Positions 1-8,668 are shown, counted from the first letter of the stretch. The stretch is DNA of 64,000 bases from CAZMPJ01 sp964568455 (GCA_964568455.1 CAZMPJ010000007.1:1-64000); one strand, 5' to 3'. The notes: generated from the sequence alone by a model not told the origin. Made by a program: numbers and translations.

Positions 1-56
1 TGGTAGGACAGCAGACTCTGACTCTGCTTGTGAGGGTTCGAATCCTTCTCCCCCAA
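1..56 (+). tRNA. tRNA-Gln (CTG), 5' part cut off by the window
   Basis: The anticodon arm reads GCAGA-CTCTGAC-TCTGC, giving anticodon CTG (codon CAG, glutamine). A T arm GAGGG-TTCGAAT-CCTTC and a 3' acceptor strand TCCCCCA plus discriminator A follow. The 5' acceptor strand and most of the D arm lie before the window. No CCA is encoded after the discriminator (AAT follows), so CCA must be added enzymatically. Confidence 0.9.
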
Positions 57-61
57 ATCCT

Positions 62-1072
62 TTAATTATAATTCAAATAAATCGTGCCTTCTTTTGAATT
101 GCCGCTGTTTAGAGTGCTAATATCAGTAACTAAATTATCTGCAGTAAAAAAGGCTTCCGAAGTTACCCAATCTTTATAATCAGCCACCGTAGCCGGCAAG
201 CTGGCTGGATCAGTAATAATATTGATTGGCCAGTTGTTTACATTAATGAAAAAGCTTTCATTTGTTCCAGCTGGCACGACAAGATATTTTGCTTCATCGC
301 TTGCCCGAGCATATTTAAAGAGCATATAATTACCTTCACCTTCAGAAATTCCTTTGGCCACAATTTTGGCAGTATCAATAATATATTTAAATTGAAAAGA
401 GTTTTGCTCGGTATTGCCTTCGACCTGACAGCGCATATTATATGTGGTGTCAGTGTCAGAAGTATCGTAATCAACGCTGTAAGTCATTTCAATAGTAATG
501 TCATTAGTTAACCTATTATAGTTGAGACTAGCAATTCCGTATTCTGCTTTGTTAGCTGCATCTGTCCAAATCCAGGTTTGAATGGCCTGGGTTTCTGTAG
601 AGCTGCTTTTAAGTGCGATAGCCCGTTGGTTTGCTTCATCATTATAAGCTTTATCGCAAACCACCGAAGATAATTGGCTGAAGGGTGGAGTAACTGTTTG
701 TTCTGTTATTGTTTGAGCTTCACTGCTTAAACCAGAATAGACTGTATCAACATCAAGTAATAATTTATAAAGATTTGCGCGATCAACCACGCCTTCGTCC
801 CTTGAAGCAACATATTCCCTTAAAGTAAAGTAAACTGAATAAAGAATGTAGCCGGATTCCCAGGGGTTTGTTTCTATCATGGCTCTTATGCCTGAAGCAG
901 AAGCAGAAGCTGGTTCAAAATCCGGCATAGCTGAAGATGTGCTATTGTAAAACAAACCAGGTGAGGGAACAGAAGTAGAAGAAGTGTTTAATAAGCCGCA
1001 GCCAACAAAGATGAAAGCTGAAATTCCTACAGCTATAACACAGAGGGAGATAACAAAATGCTGTTTTTTCAT
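62..1072 (-). CDS. Hypothetical lipoprotein
   Basis: The 336-residue product begins MKKQHFV. It has a short basic N-terminus, one hydrophobic segment and a lipobox-like FVGC at about residues 22-25, so it is probably exported and lipidated. I chose the internal ATG at 1072 because a GGAGG lies a few bases upstream on the minus strand; a longer in-frame ORF reaches 1126 without such a site. The mature part is rich in Ser, Thr, Asp and Asn with no motif I recognise. It is divergent from the lipoprotein at 1220 and shares a 147-bp spacer with it. Function unknown; envelope localisation is inference. Confidence 0.7.
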   Translation of the reverse strand: MKKQHFVISLCVIAVGISAFIFVGCGLLNTSSTSVPSPGLFYNSTSSAMPDFEPASASASGIRAMIETNPWESGYILYSVYFTLREYVASRDEGVVDRANLYKLLLDVDTVYSGLSSEAQTITEQTVTPPFSQLSSVVCDKAYNDEANQRAIALKSSSTETQAIQTWIWTDAANKAEYGIASLNYNRLTNDITIEMTYSVDYDTSDTDTTYNMRCQVEGNTEQNSFQFKYIIDTAKIVAKGISEGEGNYMLFKYARASDEAKYLVVPAGTNESFFINVNNWPINIITDPASLPATVADYKDWVTSEAFFTADNLVTDISTLNSGNSKEGTIYLNYN

Positions 1073-1141
1073 TGATTGCCTCCTTTTGATTAATGGAATT
1101 ATAAAAGAATCTCTAGGGAAATGCAATAAAAAGATAGACTC

Positions 1142-1183
1142 TGCTTATGCTCCGATAAACCTTGACAAATTTAAGCATAAGCA
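1142..1183. promoter_or_regulatory. 10-bp inverted repeat around a -35 box (candidate operator)
   Basis: TGCTTATGCT (1142-1151) and AGCATAAGCA (1174-1183) are perfect inverted copies separated by 22 bp. The right arm abuts the -10 box at 1184 and the -35 box lies in the loop, so a dimeric regulator could bind here. A structured leader for the divergent gene is an alternative. Confidence 0.4.
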
Positions 1184-1189
1184 TATAAT
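1162..1189 (+). promoter_or_regulatory. Sigma70-type promoter for the lipoprotein at 1220
   Basis: TTGACA at 1162-1167, 16-bp spacer, TATAAT at 1184-1189: consensus boxes. A GGAGG at 1208-1212 precedes ATG 1220. This is the clearest promoter in the window. Confidence 0.75.
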
Positions 1190-1219
1190 TTAGTTGGATT
1201 GAATATTGGAGGAAAAAAC

Positions 1220-1774
1220 ATGAAAAAGATTTTAATTATTGTTTCTTTGTTTGTGATTGCAATCTTATCAGTGAGTTTTATTTTTGGCTGTGCTTCTACA
1301 ACTGACAGTACCACCACTACTACTGCAAGTTCTGCTACTACCACTACCACGACTACGATAGCTACGCATGCTTTGGTAGGGACGTGGGTTGGAACTTGGG
1401 AAGATACAGTTTATTCTCTCGATGGAGCTTTAAGCGGGACTATTACCCAAAGCGGAGCTTTATTAAGTGGAACAGGAACCATTGAGCTCTCAGATCTGAG
1501 TGTTTCTGGTATAACTATTGAAGTTGGTACTGCTACTGGTACAATTTCTGGCACCAGCGTGACTTTTAGTTTGAGTTCTACCACTGTTGGTACTGGTAGC
1601 GGAACTGTTAGTGGCAGTACGATTAGCGGAACTGGGACGGTTATCGCTCCTATCGATTATGGGGCTTTTACCTTTACTGGAACTGTTGACGCAAGTGGCA
1701 ACTCGGTAACTGGTGTATTTGACTTTACTTCTCCTACAGGCGGATCAGGAACTGCGACAGTTACAAAACAATAG
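1220..1774 (+). CDS. Thr-rich-linker lipoprotein, beta-rich
   Basis: The 184-residue protein starts at ATG 1220, supported by GGAGG at 1208-1212; an in-frame start at 1199 lacks one. It has a Lys-Lys N-terminus, a hydrophobic segment and a lipobox-like FGC near residue 24. A stretch of about 25 residues that is almost all Thr/Ser/Ala follows, then a domain of short GTGxxxGTxxSG-like repeats typical of beta-sheet surface proteins. The linker resembles that of the kelch lipoprotein at 59551, so both may share an export or anchoring scheme. No enzymatic motif is visible. A consensus promoter with an inverted repeat lies directly upstream. Confidence 0.7.
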   Translation: MKKILIIVSLFVIAILSVSFIFGCASTTDSTTTTTASSATTTTTTTIATHALVGTWVGTWEDTVYSLDGALSGTITQSGALLSGTGTIELSDLSVSGITIEVGTATGTISGTSVTFSLSSTTVGTGSGTVSGSTISGTGTVIAPIDYGAFTFTGTVDASGNSVTGVFDFTSPTGGSGTATVTKQ

Positions 1775-1796
1775 TTTGCAAATCTGGAAGGGTTTT

Positions 1797-2780
1797 TTGA
1801 TTCGTTCCGTTGTGCTTGTTGTAGAGATAATTCTAGGTTTTCTCCTGTGCTATGCACTCCACTGGTTTGTTGGATATTATTTTGCCACACGTGCGGTTGT
1901 AACTCTGCATATTGGTGATCCAAATTCTATTTGGAAAGGGCCAATCCCCTGGTTAATGGGTATTTTTGGTACCTATGTTTACACATTGCCATTTGCTTTT
2001 TTCCTGGTTTTTTTGTTTAGAGCAATTTGGAGCAAGTTGACCAGCAGGGTAATATTGGCGGCAGGGTTTGGAGGCATGACGCTGGCATTTGTTTTAGGAA
2101 GTTGGCAGCTTTTAGTGTTCTCACTGGGGATCGGGATTATTGTTCTATTAGGATTTTTCTTATATAATATCGCTATGAAAAATAATTATTATGTTTTTGG
2201 GTACCGCTTATTTTTTATGGTTTTAGGTTGGTTTGCTTTTTTTCATGCTTTTCGGGTTGATTTTAAACATTTAGCTGACTTTTTTAGCTATTTTACTATT
2301 CAGAGCAATCTTTTTATTATTCTCTGGTTTACTTTTGCGGTTTTGTCTATTTTTTCAGAAAAGATTGGAGAATTTATTCATAAGCCTTTTATTAGAAGCG
2401 GTTTACTGGTCTATATTACTGTAACCATGATAGTGTTTTTTGCTTTGTTGTTTAAGCAAAATGTTGGCTTAGATTTTATTACTACTTATGTTTTGCATTT
2501 AATTATCCCAGTAGGTTATATTGTTGATTGGTTTTTGGATAAGCCGCAAATTAAGATAAAATTAAAAACAGCTTTAGGCTGGCTTATTTATCCTATAATT
2601 TTTTGTATTTATAGTTTAATTAGAGGAAAAATTGTGGGTTGGTATCCTTATTGGTTTTTGAGCCCGATTAGAGCGGGTTCGTTTGAACATGTAGAAATAG
2701 CAATAGTGGGATTAGCCTGTTTCTTTTTTCTAATAATAATGCTGGTTTATTCTGTTCATAATAAACTTGCTAGAACATAA
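1797..2780 (+). CDS. Pr6Pr-family (FAR-17a/AIG1-like) membrane protein
   Basis: An about 327-residue integral membrane protein with roughly nine hydrophobic segments. The C-terminal two thirds match what I know of the Pr6Pr family: the FTIQSN motif, the DWFLDKP motif and the segment SLIRGKIVGWYPYWFL. The N-terminal region adds two or three further helices. The start is uncertain: the open frame extends back into the upstream lipoprotein gene. TTG 1797 follows GGAAGGG (1786-1792) and is preferred; TTG 1776 is another option. The last 25 bp overlap the convergent methyltransferase. Molecular function of the family is not established. Confidence 0.65.
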   Translation: MIRSVVLVVEIILGFLLCYALHWFVGYYFATRAVVTLHIGDPNSIWKGPIPWLMGIFGTYVYTLPFAFFLVFLFRAIWSKLTSRVILAAGFGGMTLAFVLGSWQLLVFSLGIGIIVLLGFFLYNIAMKNNYYVFGYRLFFMVLGWFAFFHAFRVDFKHLADFFSYFTIQSNLFIILWFTFAVLSIFSEKIGEFIHKPFIRSGLLVYITVTMIVFFALLFKQNVGLDFITTYVLHLIIPVGYIVDWFLDKPQIKIKLKTALGWLIYPIIFCIYSLIRGKIVGWYPYWFLSPIRAGSFEHVEIAIVGLACFFFLIIMLVYSVHNKLART

Positions 2781-3403
2781 ATATTTTTCTCATCTGTTAT
2801 CAAAGTTTTCATTTCCAGTAACTCTGCCATCTTTGCAAAGGTTTTAGGTGTATAAAAAGCAATGTGGGTTGAATCTCTTCGATACCACCATTTTTTGAAT
2901 TCTGCCGCATTATTAGGATGAAAAAGGGTCATGATGGCTAAAATTCCGTCCTTATTAAGAAGAGGTTTGAGTAGTTTTAGAGTAGCCAAAGGATCTTTTA
3001 AATGTTCAAAAACTTCAGTTGCAGTTATAAGATCATATTTTTTGTTTAGATAGACCTTTTCTGGTGCAAAATGCTTATCATAAATATCAGTTTTAAAGCC
3101 TTCTTTTTTCAAAAGCTCAGCTAAGACAGGACCCGGACCAGAACCAAAATCCAAAGCGGTTTTTATCCGTGTTTTGTAGGGTTTGATAGCTTTATCAATA
3201 AACTGGCGAAACATATTAACATAGCCCTCGTTTTCAAAGCTGTTTTGATGAAAAGAGTATTCCTTTTTTTCTTGATCAGCTGAAATGATTTTGCTCTCGT
3301 CTAAAAATATAAAATCACAATTACCACAGCAATAATAGTTGTGATCATACTGCTGATCATAAATAGGGTGGGTTTCTTGTGAGCATATTTTGCAATTAAC
3401 CAT
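2756..3403 (-). CDS. Class I SAM-dependent methyltransferase with N-terminal Cys motif
   Basis: The 215-residue protein opens with a zinc-ribbon-like Cys pattern (CKIC near residue 4, then CCGNC near residue 25). A Methyltransf_23-type fold follows: DFGSGPGPVL is motif I, and ATEVFEHLKDP is the post-motif region. Sugar or small-molecule methyltransferases often have this arrangement, but the substrate cannot be read from sequence. No Shine-Dalgarno precedes the ATG; a TATAAT (minus strand, 3415-3420) lies 11 bp before it, so the message may be nearly leaderless. The 3' end overlaps the membrane protein gene. Confidence 0.75.
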   Translation of the reverse strand: MVNCKICSQETHPIYDQQYDHNYYCCGNCDFIFLDESKIISADQEKKEYSFHQNSFENEGYVNMFRQFIDKAIKPYKTRIKTALDFGSGPGPVLAELLKKEGFKTDIYDKHFAPEKVYLNKKYDLITATEVFEHLKDPLATLKLLKPLLNKDGILAIMTLFHPNNAAEFKKWWYRRDSTHIAFYTPKTFAKMAELLEMKTLITDEKNIYVLASLL

Positions 3404-3414
3404 AGTTAAGCATA

Positions 3415-3420
3415 ATTATA
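3415..3420 (-). promoter_or_regulatory. -10 box of the methyltransferase gene
   Basis: Minus-strand TATAAT sits 11 bp before the ATG at 3403. A transcript from it would carry about 5 nt of leader and no ribosome binding site. Confidence 0.45.
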
Positions 3421-3429
3421 ACCTAAATC

Positions 3430-3458
3430 TTGCCTCTTATTAGTTAATCATATAAAAT
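3430..3458 (+). promoter_or_regulatory. Promoter for the gene at 3466
   Basis: TTGCCT at 3430-3435, 17-bp spacer, TAAAAT at 3453-3458, with ATG 7 bp later. The same TTGCCT -35 with 17-bp spacing occurs before larE (46581). Confidence 0.5.
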
Positions 3459-3465
3459 AAGGATT

Positions 3466-3798
3466 ATGAAGAAAATTGTCATTGTTATTGTTGTTTCAAT
3501 TATTGTAGCTATCAGCCTCTATTTCCACTTTAAAGCATTTTCCGAAAACCAGTCTATCCGTGGTTTTGTGCTTGGAAATTCAGCGGCTGCAGTAAAAGGG
3601 ATAAAAATTACAGATAAGCGAATTAGTAAAGATAAAGTTTGGCTGTTTTTTCAGATCGAACCTTTACCAAAAGGGGTAACTGATCCAGCTGCCGGAGTAA
3701 TGAAAAAAGTTAAAGGTAAATGGGATGGTGTTGCTTTTGGCACTTTTGGAGTAGAGGACCTTTTGCCCGAAGAAGTGCGAATTGAGCTTGGATTATGA
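3466..3798 (+). CDS. Small membrane-anchored hypothetical protein
   Basis: 110 residues: an N-terminal transmembrane or uncleaved signal segment (residues 4-20) and a soluble domain of about 85 residues. No family recognised. The stop overlaps the start of the SPL-like gene by 4 bp (ATGA), so the two are probably cotranscribed and possibly translationally coupled. An AAGGA immediately before the ATG could act as a weak ribosome site. Confidence 0.55.
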   Translation: MKKIVIVIVVSIIVAISLYFHFKAFSENQSIRGFVLGNSAAAVKGIKITDKRISKDKVWLFFQIEPLPKGVTDPAAGVMKKVKGKWDGVAFGTFGVEDLLPEEVRIELGL

Positions 3799-5210
3799 AA
3801 GAGGTTGTCCAGCAGTTAGTTCAAGAAAAGAAGCTTCATCAGAAAATTGCTGACAAAATTTTAAAGCTTGAAGACCACGAGCAGGGACAAGCCTTAAATT
3901 TTATCCATAAATTCAAACTAGGTATTAATTTTAGTCAGGAATTTCTAAATTATTTGTTTGATATTTCAAAAAGTGAAAATAAAAAGATTTCCAAGTTGCT
4001 GGAAAACAAACAAATATTAGAATTGGCTAATCAAGATAAATTGTCTCACGCCAGAAGAATGGAATTGTTGCGCGGAATCCTGCGAAAGATGCGTTTTCAA
4101 AAGAGAGATCTAAAATTATCTAAAATTGTTTCCCCGGGCAGGAATTTTAAAGCTATTTATGTGGAGAAAGCGGTGGTTAAGGAGGAATTAACCAAAAATG
4201 TGCTTAAAGAATATAAACATATTCCTCATTCAACGATTGATTCTGTGCAAGAATTAATTAAAAGCCATACTGATTTATTAGAAGGAAAACGAGTAATTGC
4301 TATTGCTAAACAAAAAGGCAAATGGCTGGAGCGTTGTCCTGGAACACAAAAACATATTTGCTGTAATTATCTGGTGGTTAATAATGCGGTTAATTGTCCC
4401 TTTGATTGTACCTACTGTTATTTGCAAGCTTATATTAATAATAATGTGCTTACCCTGTATGCTAATCTCAATGATCTTTTCGAGGCTTTAAGCGATTTTA
4501 CTAAAAAAGAAAAGCGAGTCTATTATCGCATTGGTACTGGAGAGTTTTCTGATAGTTTAGCCTTAGACAAGGCTACGGGCCTTTCCAGAAAGTTAATCAG
4601 CTTTTTTGCCAGCCAAAACAATCATCTTTTAGAATTAAAAACCAAAAGCGATCAAGTAGATCATTTATTAGATTTAGATCATGCTGGGAATACTGTTATT
4701 GGCTGGTCGGTTAATCCGCAAAAAATTATTGAAAGCGAAGAGGTTGGGGCAGTAAGTCTTGATGAGCGTTTAGCTGCAGCAAAAAAATGTGTTGAGGCTG
4801 GTTATCCAGTGGCTTTTCACTTTGACCCAATAATTTATTATAAGAATTGGGAAGAGGATTATAAGGAAGTGGTTGATTTAATCTTTAAACAAATTAATCC
4901 TCAAAAAATTGCCTGGATTAGTTTAGGCGCGCTGCGTTATCCTCCTCAATTAAAAGAAATTATTGAAGCCCGTTTCCCTCATTCTCAAATTACTTTAGGT
5001 CAACTGGATGTGGGTGAAGACAAAAAAATGAGATATTTTGAGGAGATAAGAATTGAAATTTTTAAAAAAATGTTCGGATATATTAGAGGACATTCAAAAG
5101 AGGTGTTTGTGTATTTATGTATGGAAAGTCAGGAGGTTTGGAGTAAAGTTGGTGTAAAAAACTCGAAAAACAACCCTTATGATAAGTACTTTAAGTTTTT
5201 TAAAAAGTAG
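3795..5210 (+). CDS. SPL-family radical SAM protein (spore photoproduct lyase-like)
   Basis: The 471-residue protein has about 190 N-terminal residues that look helical and charged, then a radical SAM core with CX3CX2C at Cys201, Cys205 and Cys208 (CPFDCTYCYLQ). Further SPL-like blocks follow: YRIGTGEFSDS, LELKTKS, GWSVNP, FHFDPIIYY and WISLGALRYPP. In true spore photoproduct lyases a catalytic Cys follows the cluster (Bacillus subtilis Cys141). The corresponding GTGEFSDSL stretch here has no Cys, and nothing else suggests sporulation. I therefore call the family but not thymine-dimer repair. It is coupled to the small membrane protein upstream. Confidence 0.7.
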   Translation: MKEVVQQLVQEKKLHQKIADKILKLEDHEQGQALNFIHKFKLGINFSQEFLNYLFDISKSENKKISKLLENKQILELANQDKLSHARRMELLRGILRKMRFQKRDLKLSKIVSPGRNFKAIYVEKAVVKEELTKNVLKEYKHIPHSTIDSVQELIKSHTDLLEGKRVIAIAKQKGKWLERCPGTQKHICCNYLVVNNAVNCPFDCTYCYLQAYINNNVLTLYANLNDLFEALSDFTKKEKRVYYRIGTGEFSDSLALDKATGLSRKLISFFASQNNHLLELKTKSDQVDHLLDLDHAGNTVIGWSVNPQKIIESEEVGAVSLDERLAAAKKCVEAGYPVAFHFDPIIYYKNWEEDYKEVVDLIFKQINPQKIAWISLGALRYPPQLKEIIEARFPHSQITLGQLDVGEDKKMRYFEEIRIEIFKKMFGYIRGHSKEVFVYLCMESQEVWSKVGVKNSKNNPYDKYFKFFKK

Positions 5211-5258
5211 TGTATGATGTAACCGGTTTTAAGTTTGGTGAATATTAAAAATTAAACA

Positions 5259-6923
5259 ATGACAAACAATATCTTCTTCGGTGTAATTGGCGGCCTCGGT
5301 TTATTCCTCTTTGGTATGAAAATAATGTCCGAAGGCTTGCAAAAGCTGGCAGGCAAAAGCATGCGCAAGATCCTGGAAATGCTTACCAAGACAACTTTTG
5401 GGGCAATAGCAGTTGGGGCGGGGGTTACCGCAATTATTCAAAGCAGCTCTGCTACAACGGTTATGTTAATCGGTTTTGTGCAGGCAGGTTTGATGAATTT
5501 GAAGCAGGCAATCGGAGTTATTTACGGGGCTGATATTGGAACCACTATTACCGCCCAGATCATTGCTTTTAAGGTTCATAAATATGCCTTGCCGGCAATC
5601 GGGTTAGGTGTTTTTCTTGAGTTTTTTGTGCCTAAAAGAAAGTTTAAATATCTTGGCCAGGTAATTCTTGGTTTTGGTATGCTTTTCTTTGGCTTGGCCG
5701 TAATGACCGAAGTGTTTGGCCCGTTGAAAAACAGTCCGGAATTTAGGCAGCTTTTTGTAACCTTTAGCGGCAATCCTTTTTATGGTCTTTTAACCGGTAT
5801 GCTTTTAACCATGGTTGTGCAAAGTAGTTCTGCCACTGTTGGTATTACCATGACGTTAGCTGGATTAGGATTGTTAGATTTTGTTACTGCTTTTACAGTT
5901 ATTTTGGGTGATAACATTGGTACTACTATTACTGCGCAATTAGCCGCTTTAAATGCCAATATTACCGCCAAGCGGACTGCCTGGGCACATACCATAATAA
6001 AAGTTGTAGGTGCTACCTATATGTTCATATTATTATCTGTGCATATCCAAGGGCATCCAGCTTTCTTGTTTTTAGTTGATAAGCTGACGCCTGGAGATAT
6101 TTGGCTAGGGCAAAATATAGAACGTCATGTGGCTAATACGCATTTATTTTTTAATATTATAAATTGTATTTTATTTGTTCCCTTTACTGGTCTGTTTGCT
6201 ACTCTGTTAACTAAAGTGATTAAAGGTGAAACTGAAATTATTGAGCATAATGCTAAATATTTAGACGATCGCATGATCGTTACCCCTGAGATTGCGGTTG
6301 GCCAGGCCAAAAAAGAAATTGTGCGTATGGCTGGTTATGCCCGGGAACAACTAGAGCTTTCTATAAAGGCAATTTTTGCTACTCACCATAAAGAAAAAAG
6401 CAAATTGTTTGAAAAAACAAAGAGAAGAGAAGAAGTAGTTAACATGCTTGAAACTGAAATTGGTTCTTTCTTGGTTAAAATTGACCAGCAATCAATAACC
6501 GAAGATTTGTCCAAAACAACGGCAGCTTATTTACATCTTATCCATGATATAGAGAGAATCGGAGACATATCTGAAAATATTGTTGATTTGGTACTACTTA
6601 AAGAAGAAGAGGGAATTAATTTTTCTCGGGTTGCTGAAGAGGAAATAGAAAAACTAAGCAAATTAGTTGATGAATCAGTAGAAACAACTATTAGTGCTTT
6701 TGAAAAATGGAATCGGGCATTGGCGGAAAAAGCGATTGAAATTGAAGGCCGTATTGATGCTACTGAGCAGCTTTATAGGGATAATCATATAAGTCGTTTA
6801 GGTAAGGGTAGCTGCGAGCCCAAATCTGGAATTGTTTTTCTGGATGTTTTAAGCAATCTTGAGCGAGTTGGCGACCATGCTAATAATATTGCTAAGAAGA
6901 TCTTAGAACTAAACTCATTTTAA
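5259..6923 (+). CDS. Na/Pi cotransporter family protein with PhoU-like domain
   Basis: The 554-residue protein has two inverted Na/Pi-cotransporter repeats, each with the QSSSAT signature (about residues 66 and 188), within about eight membrane helices. A cytoplasmic alpha-helical PhoU-like domain follows (about residues 340-550, with the conserved ERIGD/ERVGDHANN motifs). This is the NptA/YjbB-type layout for Na+-driven phosphate movement. Direction (uptake or export) cannot be told. The gene stands alone between SPL-like and nifU genes, with no Pst/Pho regulator nearby. Confidence 0.85.
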   Translation: MTNNIFFGVIGGLGLFLFGMKIMSEGLQKLAGKSMRKILEMLTKTTFGAIAVGAGVTAIIQSSSATTVMLIGFVQAGLMNLKQAIGVIYGADIGTTITAQIIAFKVHKYALPAIGLGVFLEFFVPKRKFKYLGQVILGFGMLFFGLAVMTEVFGPLKNSPEFRQLFVTFSGNPFYGLLTGMLLTMVVQSSSATVGITMTLAGLGLLDFVTAFTVILGDNIGTTITAQLAALNANITAKRTAWAHTIIKVVGATYMFILLSVHIQGHPAFLFLVDKLTPGDIWLGQNIERHVANTHLFFNIINCILFVPFTGLFATLLTKVIKGETEIIEHNAKYLDDRMIVTPEIAVGQAKKEIVRMAGYAREQLELSIKAIFATHHKEKSKLFEKTKRREEVVNMLETEIGSFLVKIDQQSITEDLSKTTAAYLHLIHDIERIGDISENIVDLVLLKEEEGINFSRVAEEEIEKLSKLVDESVETTISAFEKWNRALAEKAIEIEGRIDATEQLYRDNHISRLGKGSCEPKSGIVFLDVLSNLERVGDHANNIAKKILELNSF

Positions 6924-6941
6924 CCTCGGCTTTAAATGTGT

Positions 6942-6947
6942 TAAAAT
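6942..6947 (+). promoter_or_regulatory. -10 box of nifU, leaderless arrangement
   Basis: TAAAAT ends 8 bp before ATG 6956 and there is no Shine-Dalgarno, so the RNA 5' end would fall at or just before the start codon. Confidence 0.45.
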
Positions 6948-6955
6948 AGTACCTT

Positions 6956-7387
6956 ATGGTAGATACATACAGTCAAGAAGTAATGGATCACTTTATGCAT
7001 CCCAGAAACGTGGGGGAGATTGAAAACCCTGATGGAACTGGGCATGTGGGTAATCCTACCTGCGGCGACATTATGGAGATGTATATTAAAGTTAAAGATA
7101 ATGTTGTTGTTGATGCTAAGTTTAAAACTTTTGGTTGTGGTGCTGCTATTGCCACCAGCTCAATGGTAACAGAAATGGTTAAGGGTAAAACAATTGAAGA
7201 AGCTTTAAAAATAGGCAACGAAGCCGTTATTGAAGCTTTAGGTGGTCTGCCTCCAATAAAAAGACATTGTTCTGTTCTAGCAGAAGACGCCTTAAAAAGC
7301 GCGATCAATGATTATTTAAAAAAGACTACTGGTAAGGGTTTAGAAGGTTGGCAGCCGCATAACGAAGAAGATTTGCACGGCCACTAA
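6956..7387 (+). CDS. nifU: NifU/IscU-type Fe-S cluster assembly scaffold
   Basis: The 143-residue protein is the single-domain NifU_N/IscU scaffold. The three cluster-ligand cysteines are present: Cys36 in NPTCGD with Asp38, Cys61 in FGCGAA, and Cys105 in KRHC. It receives sulfur from a cysteine desulfurase; a NifS lies at 50161, far away. The N-terminus (YSQEVMDHFMHPRNVGEI) matches NifU/IscU proteins of anaerobes. The 3' end overlaps the convergent DUF2156 gene by 4 bp. It starts next to a -10 box without a ribosome binding site. Confidence 0.92.
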   Translation: MVDTYSQEVMDHFMHPRNVGEIENPDGTGHVGNPTCGDIMEMYIKVKDNVVVDAKFKTFGCGAAIATSSMVTEMVKGKTIEEALKIGNEAVIEALGGLPPIKRHCSVLAEDALKSAINDYLKKTTGKGLEGWQPHNEEDLHGH

Positions 7388-8253
7388 GGTGTAATTTCGT
7401 ACTTTTTTTCTATTTTTTCCGGATAATATGATAGCTTTGCTTTTCTAATCCCTGGAATACCTAAATCCTGTTCTAAATTAATATATTTATAATGGTTAAA
7501 GATTTTATTACAAGCTTCGAAGAGCAGTATTTGAGTGGTTCCTTGAATCCCAGGGTTCCCATACATAAAATGAATATTTATGGTTTCATAATTTAGCGGG
7601 CTGCCTAAAATAAAGCCGATCATTTTTTGATCAACAAATAAACCCGCGCCTTGCAGTTTTAATTGCCTAAAATGTTTGAAAGCGTTAAGAACGGCTTGTT
7701 TTTGCGAATCATGAGCCAGTTTTGGGAAATAACGGGAGGATTTTTTAATAGCAAACCAATTTTCAAATAGTTTTAGACAATCTTTTTCTGATTCTTTGCT
7801 TAGAGGAACAAATTGGTAATCTGAATGCCTTTTTTTAAATTTCTTAATATGGTTTCTTTTACCATCTAATTTTCTACCTTTGAGTTCTGCTAGTTTTTTA
7901 GTTAAGTAAACATAGTCAAATTGATTACGCAGGCATTTTATTTTAAATTCCTGGACAGGTAATTGGTTAATTAAGCTTTCTGAAATACGGGAAAGCCTTT
8001 TGCTATGAGCAAGGCAAGTCTTTATGGTTTCAATTAATTTATGGCTGCCAATTGGTTCAAGAAAAAAGGGTGGCTCATTGGGGGCCGAAATTAAGATACA
8101 GGCATTGTTATTAATTAAGGTTATTTGTGGGTGATCAAATTCTTTCCATAAGACAAGATTGGCAGGTGCAAGTTCGCAAATGTTGTGATTTAAATTTATT
8201 TTTTTTAAATCATCTATTTCAAAGTCTTTAAATTTGGGGTATTCAGGTAGCAT
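7384..8253 (-). CDS. DUF2156 / phosphatidylglycerol lysyltransferase C-terminal-like protein
   Basis: The 289-residue protein has the DUF2156 layout, a tandem GNAT-like fold related to the aminoacyl-transfer domain of MprF. Cues are YVYLTKKLAELKGRKLDGKR in the middle and GAGLFVDQKMIGFILGSPLN near the C-terminus. There are no membrane helices, so it is the soluble domain only. Its start overlaps the upstream GNAT gene by 11 bp, suggesting a two-gene leftward operon of acyltransferases. Substrate unknown. Confidence 0.7.
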   Translation of the reverse strand: MLPEYPKFKDFEIDDLKKINLNHNICELAPANLVLWKEFDHPQITLINNNACILISAPNEPPFFLEPIGSHKLIETIKTCLAHSKRLSRISESLINQLPVQEFKIKCLRNQFDYVYLTKKLAELKGRKLDGKRNHIKKFKKRHSDYQFVPLSKESEKDCLKLFENWFAIKKSSRYFPKLAHDSQKQAVLNAFKHFRQLKLQGAGLFVDQKMIGFILGSPLNYETINIHFMYGNPGIQGTTQILLFEACNKIFNHYKYINLEQDLGIPGIRKAKLSYYPEKIEKKYEITP

Positions 8254-8656
8254 ATTTCTTTACCATGCAGACGCATTTTTCTAAGTGGCAATCCTCGCAT
8301 TCATAACGATCTTTGGAGGGTAGGCTTGCAATGGGTTGGCAGATTTCAAAATTAAGCTTCTTGAAAAAATAAGGAATGATTGTATATAGATAAATGTCTT
8401 GTTTTGTGTCTTTTAGAGCGGTGTTTATCAGTTTCGTGGCAAGGCCCTTTTTTTGATAATTTTCTTTTACACCTAAAGATCCTAGAAATAAGAAGTTAGG
8501 ATGTTTTTTGAGCTGCATAGTTGCAATGATTATATTATTTTCTTCGGCTATCCAAAAATCTTTAATCTCTAAAGTAGCATAATAAAGATCAAGTTTTAGG
8601 AGCAAGGCCTTGATGTTTTCATGGTCAGATTCGGTTGCTTTTCTGATAGTTAGCAT
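8243..8656 (-). CDS. GNAT N-acetyltransferase with Cys-rich tail
   Basis: 137 residues. The GNAT core is clear: motif A is LGSLGVKENYQKKGLATKLI, the acetyl-CoA loop. The C-terminus carries a compact CX2CX4CXC cluster (CEDCHLEKCVC), which is not part of the standard fold and could bind metal or form disulfides. It heads the operon with the DUF2156 gene. There is no Shine-Dalgarno; a -10-like TAATAT lies 6 bp before the ATG. Confidence 0.7.
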   Translation of the reverse strand: MLTIRKATESDHENIKALLLKLDLYYATLEIKDFWIAEENNIIIATMQLKKHPNFLFLGSLGVKENYQKKGLATKLINTALKDTKQDIYLYTIIPYFFKKLNFEICQPIASLPSKDRYECEDCHLEKCVCMVKKYAT

Positions 8657-8662
8657 TTTGTT

Positions 8663-8668
8663 ATATTA
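8663..8668 (-). promoter_or_regulatory. -10 box of the GNAT gene, leaderless arrangement
   Basis: Minus-strand TAATAT, then AACAAA, then ATG at 8656. No ribosome binding site is visible. Confidence 0.4.

Noticed and set aside
1713..1796. Upstream extension of the Pr6Pr-like gene into the lipoprotein gene
   Set aside because: The extra residues are read from an overlapping coding frame and the TTG at 1797 has a ribosome-site-like GGAAGGG.
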